A stretch of 14,643 nt of DNA. Origin: Comamonadaceae bacterium. Lineage in GTDB: Bacteria; Pseudomonadota; Gammaproteobacteria; Burkholderiales; Burkholderiaceae_C. The notes beneath the pieces are model-generated. The model was not told the DNA's origin. It saw only the letters and a list, made by a program, of their open reading frames with translations, and did not search any database. This document shows positions 1 to 6,488 of this stretch, one piece after another (the first letter of the stretch is position 1; every line of letters begins with the position of its first letter). The DNA is taken from positions 1 to 14,643 of the forward strand of contig CANIDW010000009.1 of NCBI GenBank assembly GCA_947466165.1, read 5' to 3'. The position numbers and the translations under genes were made by a program.

Positions 1-1
1 A

Positions 2-367
2 GAGTTCAACATCCTGCTGGCGCACACACCGGGCGCCGAAGGGGAGGAGGGCCATGACGGCCCCGTCATCATCGACCTGCCGCAGGCGGTGGACGCGGCC
101 GGCAACAACCACGCGCAGCGCATGCTGATGCGTGACGTGACCAACTTGCGCGACTTTTTTGGTCAGTTTGCACCCGAGCTGCTGACCACCCAGTACGGCG
201 CCGAGATGTGGAGCCTGTACCAAAGCGGCCTCTTGAGCAACGAGACGCCGCTGACCGGCCACTACGAACGTGCCCATGCCGACGTGGACATGCAGGCCGT
301 GCTGCGCGAGATTGACGACGCCCGGGCTGAAGACGCCGCCCGGCGTCTGCGCATGGCCGCGGCCTAG
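2..367 (+). CDS. RIO-family serine protein kinase, C-terminal part (gene cut by the window start)
   Basis: Only the last 121 residues are visible; the frame is open from base 2 and ends at a TAG at 365-367, so the start and ATP-binding lobe lie outside the window. The visible part opens with EFNILL, matching the kinase catalytic-loop Asn region, followed by VIIDLPQAVD, the RIO-type metal-binding loop that replaces the DFG motif of ordinary kinases. A downstream RDVTNLRDFF stretch is also typical of RIO1 relatives. Known for the family: RIO proteins are atypical Ser/Thr kinases/ATPases, and in eukaryotes and archaea RIO1/RIO2 act in small-subunit ribosome maturation; bacterial members are poorly characterised. 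The next gene is a ribosome-assembly GTPase, which fits a ribosome-linked role, but that is inference. An internal GTG at 89 is not a believable start because it would remove the conserved loops. Confidence 0.82.
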   Translation, partial: EFNILLAHTPGAEGEEGHDGPVIIDLPQAVDAAGNNHAQRMLMRDVTNLRDFFGQFAPELLTTQYGAEMWSLYQSGLLSNETPLTGHYERAHADVDMQAVLREIDDARAEDAARRLRMAAA

Positions 368-444
368 ATTTTTCGCTGTTCGCGCCGGACGGGTCTGCAA
401 AAAGTCCGTTCACAATCCGTGTATTAAAGAAAGAACACGCACAG

Positions 445-1416
445 ATGGCAATTCAATGGTTTCCCGGTCACATGCACTTGACCAAAAAAGCCATCAGCGA
501 GCGGATCAAGGAAATTGATGTCGTGATCGAGCTGCTGGACGCCCGCCTGCCCGGCTCCAGTGCCAACCCGATGCTGGCCGAACTCACGGGCGGCAAGCCG
601 GCGCTCAAGGTGCTCAACAAGCAAGACCTGGCCGACCCGACGCGCACGTCGCTCTGGCTGGAGCACTACAACAGCCAGCCGGGCACGCGGGCCATCGGGC
701 TGGACGCCAGCATGAGCACGCCGGCCAAGGCTTTGATCGAGGCCTGTCATCTGCTGGCGCCCACGCGCGGCAGCATGGTCAAGCCCATGCGCGTGCTGAT
801 TTGCGGTATTCCCAACGTCGGTAAATCGACGCTGATCAACACGCTCACCGGCAAGCGCGCCACCAAAACCGGTGACGAAGCGGGTGTCACCAAAATTGAG
901 CAGCGCATCGTGCTGGCCGATGGTTTTTATTTGTTCGACACGCCGGGCATGCTGTGGCCGCGCATCATCGTCGCCAAGAGCGGCTACAACCTGGCGGCCA
1001 GCGGCGCCATCGGCCGCAATGCATTCAACGAAGAAGAGGTGGCGTTGGAGCTGCTGGACTACCTGATCCCGAACTACCCTGATCTGCTCAAAGCCCGTTA
1101 CAAGGTTGAGCTGCCGGCCGGCACCACCGACGAGCAGTTGCTCGAGGAGATCGGTCGCAAGCGCGGCGCGGTGTTAAGCAAAGGCCGCATCAATTTGCAA
1201 AAAGCTGCTGAGATCGTGATTTACGAGTTCCGCCAGTCCACCCTGGGGCGTATCACGCTGGAGACGCCGCCGGAGTTCGCGCAGTGGCTGGCCGCCGGGC
1301 AAAAGCTGGATGCCGAGCGGCAGGTCAAAAAAGACGAAATCGAGCTCAAGCGCCTGGTCAAGCTCAAGAAAGTACCCCGCCCGGCCAAGGTGGACAGGCG
1401 CGGCAACGAGGACTGA
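445..1416 (+). CDS. ylqF: Ribosome biogenesis GTPase YlqF/RbgA
   Basis: A 323-residue circularly permuted GTPase. The G4 motif NKQD (residues 58-61) comes before the P-loop GIPNVGKST (121-129) and the G3 motif DTPG (165-168), the G4-G5-G1-G2-G3 order that defines the YlqF/YawG group. The N-terminus MAIQWFPGHM is a family hallmark. The ANTAR-like C-terminal region is present and ends in a Lys/Arg-rich tail (about 291-323), likely to contact RNA. In Bacillus, RbgA acts in late maturation of the 50S subunit; the same role is inferred here. The ATG at 445 is chosen because the conserved N-terminus begins there; the ribosome site is weak (AAAGAAAG about 10 bp upstream). The gene follows the RIO kinase gene by 77 bp on the same strand and converges with the small membrane-protein gene. 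Confidence 0.93.
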   Translation: MAIQWFPGHMHLTKKAISERIKEIDVVIELLDARLPGSSANPMLAELTGGKPALKVLNKQDLADPTRTSLWLEHYNSQPGTRAIGLDASMSTPAKALIEACHLLAPTRGSMVKPMRVLICGIPNVGKSTLINTLTGKRATKTGDEAGVTKIEQRIVLADGFYLFDTPGMLWPRIIVAKSGYNLAASGAIGRNAFNEEEVALELLDYLIPNYPDLLKARYKVELPAGTTDEQLLEEIGRKRGAVLSKGRINLQKAAEIVIYEFRQSTLGRITLETPPEFAQWLAAGQKLDAERQVKKDEIELKRLVKLKKVPRPAKVDRRGNED

Positions 1417-1453
1417 GCACCCGCGCTAGCGTCGTCCTTGGGCATCCAAACCT

Positions 1454-1759
1454 TCAGTGCCGCGGGCGCATCACGCGCCGGCCATAAGCCACGCCAAAGC
1501 CGATGCCCAGCACCAGGGCAAACCAACCCACCAGCGAAGCGTTGGCCACGATGCCCTGCATCCCCGGGGATTGGATGAAGTAGGGCGAGATCAGCACCCC
1601 CAGGCCGATCAGCACACACAGCACGGCTTTAAAAAGCAACTCCTTGTCGGCTTGTGCGCTCTTGGCGTTGGTCAGCGGGCGGGTGGGTTCTTGAGGCAGG
1701 GGCATGAAGGGGGGGTCCGTGTCTGAGTGAATGCGATGGGCAAGGATAGCGGTTTTCAT
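1454..1759 (-). CDS. Small two-helix membrane protein of unknown function
   Basis: I do not recognise a named family. With the start at 1759 the product is 101 residues: a polar N-terminal stretch (about 1-40, including MPLPQEPTRPLT and Lys/Asp residues) and two hydrophobic segments at about 42-62 and 74-92, ending in the basic tail GRRVMRPRH. This pattern suggests an inner-membrane protein with the short basic C-terminus in the cytoplasm. The frame can be opened up to 1855, but the added residues look like translated intergenic DNA. A start at 1705 (MPLPQEP, 83 residues) is also possible; neither start has a good ribosome site. The gene fills what would otherwise be a 450-bp gap, converges with ylqF and diverges from the binding-protein gene. 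The hydrophobic pattern supports a real gene more than the start choice does. Confidence 0.6.
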   Translation of the reverse strand: MKTAILAHRIHSDTDPPFMPLPQEPTRPLTNAKSAQADKELLFKAVLCVLIGLGVLISPYFIQSPGMQGIVANASLVGWFALVLGIGFGVAYGRRVMRPRH

Positions 1760-1866
1760 GAGCTTCACGTCGTCTGAACCCCCTGAATCCCATTCTTTTA
1801 CACTTGCACTTAACCAAGGTTTGCAAGACTTTGCGTTTGATTTCACTTTAATCAACAGGAGACCCC

Positions 1867-3051
1867 ATGAAAAGACGTCAATTCACAGCCGCTGCCCTGG
1901 CCGCCGCCACCTTTGCCGCAGCGCTGCCGGCAATGGCGCAAGACAACACATTCAAGATCGGCTTGATCCTGCCCATGACCGGTCAACAAGCCAGCACCGG
2001 CCGGCAGATCGAAGCGGCCGCACGTCTTTACATGGCACAAAACGGCGATACCGTGGCCGGTAAAAAAATCCAGCTGATCGTCAAAGACGACACCTCACTG
2101 CCTGACACCACGCGCCGCCTGGCTCAGGAGCTGGTGGTCAACGACAAGGTCAATGTGCTGGCCGGCTTTGGTATCACGCCTTCGGCCCTGGCCACGGCAC
2201 CGATTGCCACGCAGTCCAAAACGCCGTTGGTGGTGATGGCCGCCGCCACTTCCAGCATCACTGAGGCTTCCCCTTACATCATTCGCACCAGCTTCACGCT
2301 GCCGCAGGTGTCTGTGGCGCTGGCCGACTGGGCGCCCAAAAACGGCATCAAAAAAGTGGTGACACTGGTGTCGGACTACGGCCCGGGCATTGACGCTGAG
2401 AAATTTTTCAAAGACCGCTTGACCTTTAACGGCGGCCAGGTCACCGAGGCCTTGCGCGTGCCCATGCGCAACCCGGACTTCGCCCCTTTCCTGCAAAAAG
2501 TTCGTGACATGAAGCCCGATGCCATGTTTGTGTTTGTGCCCTCCGGCGCGGGCGCGGCGGTCATGAAGCAGTTTCTGGAGCGCGGCATGGACAAGGCCGG
2601 CATCAAGATGATCGCCACGGGCGACGTGACTGATGACGACCAGTTGAACGACATGGGTGACGGTGCCCTGGGTGTGGTGTCTTCGCACCACTACTCTGCG
2701 GCTCATCCTTCGGCTGCCAACAAAAAATTTGTAGAAGCCTTCGGCAAAGCCAACAAAGGCATGCGTCCGAACTTCATGGCTGTGGGTGGCTATGACGGCA
2801 TGCGCGTGATCTACGAAGCGCTGCGCGCTGCCAAGACCACCGGCAAGGCCATGCCCACGGGCGACGCCCTGCTGGCCGCCATGAAGGGTCAGATTTTCGA
2901 AAGCCCGCGCGGCCCGATCTTCATCGACGCGCAAACCCGCGACGTCGTGCAAAACGTCTACCTGCGCAAGGTCGAAAAGAAAGACGGCCAGTTGTACAAC
3001 GTTGAATTCGATGTGATCAAGGACGTTAAAGACCCTGGCAAGACCCGGTAA
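1867..3051 (+). CDS. livK: Branched-chain amino acid-type ABC transporter, periplasmic substrate-binding protein
   Basis: A 394-residue periplasmic binding protein of the HAAT (Peripla_BP_6) family, the solute receptor for the importer encoded just downstream. A signal peptide is visible: KRRQFT, an Ala-rich core, and a likely cleavage AMA|QDN after residue 24. The mature protein starts with FKIGLILPMTGQQASTGRQI, the usual first strand and ligand-loop region; the GGYDGMRVIYEAL stretch near the C-terminus is also typical. The start is set by AGGAGA at 1857-1862, 4 bp from the ATG. The RRxF in the leader resembles a twin-arginine signal. Ligand is uncertain: relatives bind Leu/Ile/Val, aromatic compounds, amides or urea. 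A terminator-like hairpin follows the gene. Confidence 0.92.
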   Translation: MKRRQFTAAALAAATFAAALPAMAQDNTFKIGLILPMTGQQASTGRQIEAAARLYMAQNGDTVAGKKIQLIVKDDTSLPDTTRRLAQELVVNDKVNVLAGFGITPSALATAPIATQSKTPLVVMAAATSSITEASPYIIRTSFTLPQVSVALADWAPKNGIKKVVTLVSDYGPGIDAEKFFKDRLTFNGGQVTEALRVPMRNPDFAPFLQKVRDMKPDAMFVFVPSGAGAAVMKQFLERGMDKAGIKMIATGDVTDDDQLNDMGDGALGVVSSHHYSAAHPSAANKKFVEAFGKANKGMRPNFMAVGGYDGMRVIYEALRAAKTTGKAMPTGDALLAAMKGQIFESPRGPIFIDAQTRDVVQNVYLRKVEKKDGQLYNVEFDVIKDVKDPGKTR

Positions 3052-3069
3052 ATTGTTGGCGCTACCTGT

Positions 3070-3110
3070 AGCCATGTGCAGTTTTTCTACAAACTGTGCA
3101 TGGCTTTTTT
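3070..3110 (+). terminator. Hairpin plus T-run between livK and livH (terminator or attenuator)
   Basis: The left arm AGCCATGTGCAGTTT (3070-3084) pairs with AAACTGTGCATGGCT (3091-3105) as a 15-bp stem with two G-T wobble pairs and a six-base loop (3085-3090). A run of T follows at 3105-3110. It starts 18 bp after the livK stop and ends 16 bp before the livH start. This has the form of an intrinsic terminator. Inside an operon it would lower expression of the membrane and ATPase genes relative to the binding protein, or it could protect the 3' end of a livK-only transcript. Confidence 0.78.
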
Positions 3111-3126
3111 CTGAGCTCAATTTGTC

Positions 3127-3999
3127 ATGCTGACGATTCTTTTTGACGGTGTTGCCTACGGCATGCTGCTGTTCATTCTGGCCGTGGGGCTGGCTGTGAC
3201 CATGGGGCTGATGAATTTCATCAACCTGGCCCACGGTGCTTTTGCCATGGCCGGCGGCTACATCACCGTGCTGCTGATGCAGCGCATGAATGTGCCTTTT
3301 CTGGTCTGCCTGCCACTGGCTTTTCTGGGCGCAGCCCTGATGGGCGCACTGCTCGAGCGCACGCTGTACCGGCCCATGTACAACAAACCGCACCTGGACC
3401 AGGTGCTTTTTTCCATCGGGCTGGTGTTCATGGCGGTGGCCAGCGTGGATTATTTTCTGGGCTCGTCCCAGCAAAACATTCACCTGCCGGTCTGGCTCAA
3501 GGGCCGTACCGAGATCGGCAGCGATGCCTTCATGCTCGGCATGGGGCATTACCGGCTGTTCATCATTGCCGTTTGCGCGGCGCTCACCGTGGCGCTGCAG
3601 TATGTGCTGACGAAAACCCGGTTTGGCAGCCGTCTGCGCGCCTCTGTCGATGACCAGCGCGTGGCCGCCGGTCTGGGTATCAATGTGAACCTGGTGTTTT
3701 TATCCACCTTTGCCGTGGGCTCCGGCCTGGCCGGTCTGGGCGGTGCGCTGGGCGCCGAGGTGCTGGGGCTGGACCCGACCTTTCCGCTCAAGTTCATGGT
3801 GTATTTTTTGATCGTGGTGGCGGTGGGTGGCACCTCGTCGATCACCGGCCCTTTGCTCGCCGCGCTGCTGCTCGGTATTGCCGATGTGGCGGGCAAATAC
3901 TACATACCCAAGCTGGGTGCTTTCATTGTGTACAGCCTGATGATCGCGATTCTGATCTGGCGCCCGCAAGGCCTGTTTGTGCGCAAGGCGGGCAAGTGA
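3127..3999 (+). CDS. livH: Branched-chain amino acid-type ABC transporter permease (LivH type)
   Basis: A 290-residue inner-membrane permease with about eight hydrophobic segments. Family landmarks are GLMNFINLAHGAFAMAGGY (27-45), the cytoplasmic coupling region FGSRLRASVDDQRVAAGLGI (166-185) that contacts the ATPases, and VAVGGTSSITGPLLAALLLG (231-250). Length is normal for LivH. It would pair with LivM to form the channel. The ATG at 3127 lies 16 bp after the livK-livH hairpin and has no strong ribosome site, so initiation may be modest. The stop is followed one base later by the livM start. Confidence 0.93.
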   Translation: MLTILFDGVAYGMLLFILAVGLAVTMGLMNFINLAHGAFAMAGGYITVLLMQRMNVPFLVCLPLAFLGAALMGALLERTLYRPMYNKPHLDQVLFSIGLVFMAVASVDYFLGSSQQNIHLPVWLKGRTEIGSDAFMLGMGHYRLFIIAVCAALTVALQYVLTKTRFGSRLRASVDDQRVAAGLGINVNLVFLSTFAVGSGLAGLGGALGAEVLGLDPTFPLKFMVYFLIVVAVGGTSSITGPLLAALLLGIADVAGKYYIPKLGAFIVYSLMIAILIWRPQGLFVRKAGK

Positions 4000-4000
4000 C

Positions 4001-4981
4001 ATGCAGAGCCTGAACGCACAAGCTTCGCTGTTGCAGCAAAGCCGCATCAAACCGCTGGAGCTGGTATTTTGGCTGCTGGCCTTTGCGGCGCCGGTGCTCA
4101 CGCCCGGGCATGCGCTCATCATCAATGAGATCGCCATCGTGGCCTTGTTCGCCATCTCGCTAGACATCATCCTGGGTTACACCGGCATTGTCTCGCTGGG
4201 CCACGCTGCCTTCTTTGGCCTGGGTGGCTACGCAGCGGCGCTGTTTGCCAAACACGTCATGCCCGACCCGCTGGTCGGCCTGGCGGTCGGCATCGCGGCG
4301 GCCACGCTGCTGGGTCTGATTGCTTCGTTGACGATTCTGCGCGGCAGCGACCTCACGCGCCTGATGGTCACGCTGGGCCTGGGCTTGATCCTCATGGAAC
4401 TTGCCAACAAGCTCGACTGGCTGACCGGCGGCGCCGATGGTTTGCAGGGCGTGGTGATGGGGCCCATCCTGGGCCGCTTCGAGTTTGACTTGTCGGGCCA
4501 GACCGCCGCTTACTACTCTCTGAGTGTGTTGCTGGTTTTCTTTGTGTTGCTCAGGCGCGTGACGCAGTCACCGCTGGGTGCCACGCTGATGGCCATCCGC
4601 GACAACCGGCTGCGCGCCATGTCCATCGGTATTCCGGTCAATGCCCGCCTCACGCTGGCCTACACGTTAGCCGCTGCGGTGGCCGGTGCGGCCGGTGCAC
4701 TGATGACCCAGACCACCGGATTTGCCTCACTCGACCTGTTTGAGTTTCACCGCTCTGCCGATGTCCTCTTGATTCTGGTGATAGGCGGCACCGGCTGGTT
4801 GTATGGCGGCGTGGCTGGCGCCATTGTCTTCAAGCTGATGCAGGATTTCCTGTCGTCCATCACGCCGCAGTACTGGATGTTCTGGATCGGTCTCTTTCTG
4901 GTGGTGCTGGTGCTGGTCGGGCGGGACCGCCTGATCCGCCCCTGGACCTGGCTGGGTGCTGGCCGCAAGGGTCAATCATGA
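4001..4981 (+). CDS. livM: Branched-chain amino acid-type ABC transporter permease (LivM type)
   Basis: A 326-residue permease, the second channel subunit. Landmarks are GYTGIVSLGHAAFFGLGGYA (59-78), LTGGADGLQGV (141-151) and the coupling region SPLGATLMAIRDNRLRAMSI (190-209), all typical of LivM. About eight to ten membrane segments are predicted by eye. The ATG at 4001 is preferred over an upstream in-frame GTG at 3977, which lies inside livH and adds residues that do not fit the family. One base separates it from the livH stop, and its own stop overlaps the livG start by four bases (ATGA), so the genes are probably translationally coupled. Confidence 0.93.
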   Translation: MQSLNAQASLLQQSRIKPLELVFWLLAFAAPVLTPGHALIINEIAIVALFAISLDIILGYTGIVSLGHAAFFGLGGYAAALFAKHVMPDPLVGLAVGIAAATLLGLIASLTILRGSDLTRLMVTLGLGLILMELANKLDWLTGGADGLQGVVMGPILGRFEFDLSGQTAAYYSLSVLLVFFVLLRRVTQSPLGATLMAIRDNRLRAMSIGIPVNARLTLAYTLAAAVAGAAGALMTQTTGFASLDLFEFHRSADVLLILVIGGTGWLYGGVAGAIVFKLMQDFLSSITPQYWMFWIGLFLVVLVLVGRDRLIRPWTWLGAGRKGQS

Positions 4982-5772
4982 GCGCAGCCCTGCACCACAA
5001 GGCCGCCACGGCCAGCGAAACTGTGCTGTCAGCCCAGGGGCTGGAGATGCGCTTTGGCGGCATCGTGGCCACCAATTGCGTCAACCTGGACCTGAAAAAG
5101 GGCGCACGGCACGCGTTGATCGGGCCCAACGGCGCCGGTAAAACCACCTTCATCAACCTGCTCACCGGCGTGTTGCAGCCAAGCGCCGGTCGCATCGTGC
5201 TGGAAGGCGAGGACATCAGCACGCTGGCGCCCAACGAGCGTGTCGGGCGTGGAATGGTGCGCACCTTCCAGATCAACCAGCTGTTTGACAGCATGACCCC
5301 CTTGCAGACGCTGGCGCTGGTGGTCTCCCAGCGCTCGGGTCTGGGGCGCCGCTGGTGGTCATCTCTGGGGCACAACGCGCAGGTGGCTCAGCGCTGTGAA
5401 GAACTGCTCACCAAATTCCATCTGGCTGAGGTGATGAACCAGCGCACGCGCGAGCTGGCCTACGGTAAGCGGCGGCTGTTGGAAATCGCTATTGCCCTGG
5501 CCTGCGAGCCGCGCGTCCTGCTGCTGGACGAGCCGGTGGCCGGCGTGCCGGCCGGCGAGCGCGAAGAGCTGTTGCAAACCGTGGCTGCTTTGCCGGCCGA
5601 TGTGTCGGTGCTCTTGATCGAGCATGACATGGATCTGGTTTTCAGCTTTGCGACGCGCATGACGGTGCTGGTCAACGGCGCTGTGCTGACAGAAGGCACA
5701 CCGCAAGAGATCGCGGCCGACCCGCGGGTCAAAGCTGTTTACCTGGGCCACGGTGAAGGCGCCGGCCTATGA
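4978..5772 (+). CDS. livG: Branched-chain amino acid-type ABC transporter ATP-binding protein (LivG type)
   Basis: A 264-residue ABC ATPase. Walker A is GPNGAGKTT (49-57), Walker B LLLDEP (181-186) and the switch His is in IEHD (H216). The signature region reads LAYGKRRLLEIA (160-171) rather than LSGGQ; a Y in this position is normal for LivG proteins. The D-loop region reads VAGVPAGE where E. coli LivG has AAGLNPKE, as seen in a betaproteobacterial subgroup. The protein would dimerise with LivF and drive import through LivH/LivM. It overlaps livM and livF by four bases at each end. Confidence 0.93.
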   Translation: MSAALHHKAATASETVLSAQGLEMRFGGIVATNCVNLDLKKGARHALIGPNGAGKTTFINLLTGVLQPSAGRIVLEGEDISTLAPNERVGRGMVRTFQINQLFDSMTPLQTLALVVSQRSGLGRRWWSSLGHNAQVAQRCEELLTKFHLAEVMNQRTRELAYGKRRLLEIAIALACEPRVLLLDEPVAGVPAGEREELLQTVAALPADVSVLLIEHDMDLVFSFATRMTVLVNGAVLTEGTPQEIAADPRVKAVYLGHGEGAGL

Positions 5773-6473
5773 GCGAGCTGCTACGCGTCGACAATTTAAG
5801 CGCCGGCTATGGTCAGGCGGTGGTTCTCAGCGGCGTCAGCCTCAGTCTGGACGAAGGCCAGACGCTGGCCCTGCTTGGGCGTAACGGCACCGGCAAGACA
5901 ACCTTGATCAACACCCTGGCTGGTGCCACGCGCCAGCACGGCGGCAGCATCATGCTGGCAGGCCGCGCCCTGCACACGCTGGCTCCTTACGAACGTGCTG
6001 CCGCCGGCATCGGCTGGGTGCCGCAAGAGCGCAATATTTTCAAGTCGCTCACGGTGCATGAAAACCTGACCGCCGTGGCGCGCCCCGGCAAGTGGACGCC
6101 GGACAGCGTTTACGCTATGTTCGGCCGGCTTGCAGAGCGCAAAGGCAATCTGGGCACGCAACTCTCGGGTGGTGAGCAGCAAATGCTGGCAGTCGGTCGC
6201 GCGTTGGTGCTCAACCCGCGCCTCTTGCTGCTCGACGAGCCACTCGAAGGCCTGGCACCCATCATTGTGGAAGAGCTGCTGCGGGCGATACGCCGCATCA
6301 CGCGCGAAGAGGGCCTGTCGGCCATCATCGTTGAGCAGCATCCGCAGGCGGTGCTGGCCATTTCAGACCACGCCGTGGTGCTGGACCGCGGCAGCGTGAC
6401 GCATGCGGGCAGTGCGCAAGCGCTGCAGCAAAACCCTGAATTGTTAGAGCACTTGCTGGGCGTTGCGCGCTGA
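5769..6473 (+). CDS. livF: Branched-chain amino acid-type ABC transporter ATP-binding protein (LivF type)
   Basis: A 234-residue ABC ATPase, the partner of LivG. Walker A is GRNGTGKTT (37-45), the signature LSGGEQQ (132-138), Walker B LLLLDEP (152-158) followed by LEGLAP, and the switch His is H191 in VEQH. The VPQERNIFKSLTV stretch (84-96) carries the Q-loop and is typical of LivF. Length is normal. It is the last gene of the importer operon, overlaps livG by four bases, and faces the convergent dehydrogenase gene across only 15 bp with no clear terminator between them. Confidence 0.94.
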   Translation: MSELLRVDNLSAGYGQAVVLSGVSLSLDEGQTLALLGRNGTGKTTLINTLAGATRQHGGSIMLAGRALHTLAPYERAAAGIGWVPQERNIFKSLTVHENLTAVARPGKWTPDSVYAMFGRLAERKGNLGTQLSGGEQQMLAVGRALVLNPRLLLLDEPLEGLAPIIVEELLRAIRRITREEGLSAIIVEQHPQAVLAISDHAVVLDRGSVTHAGSAQALQQNPELLEHLLGVAR

Positions 6474-6488
6474 GCTGAGCCTGCTGTT

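Noticed and set aside
1760..1866. Promoter for livK in the 107-bp divergent gap
   Set aside because: TTTACA, TTGCAC and TTTAAT words occur, but no pair has good spacing and the best -10-like word would start transcription inside the ribosome site.
2095..3549. Long - strand open frame of 484 codons opposite livK and livH
   Set aside because: His/Gln/Arg-rich product without family features, fully antisense to genes with clear motifs; a usual shadow in GC-rich DNA.
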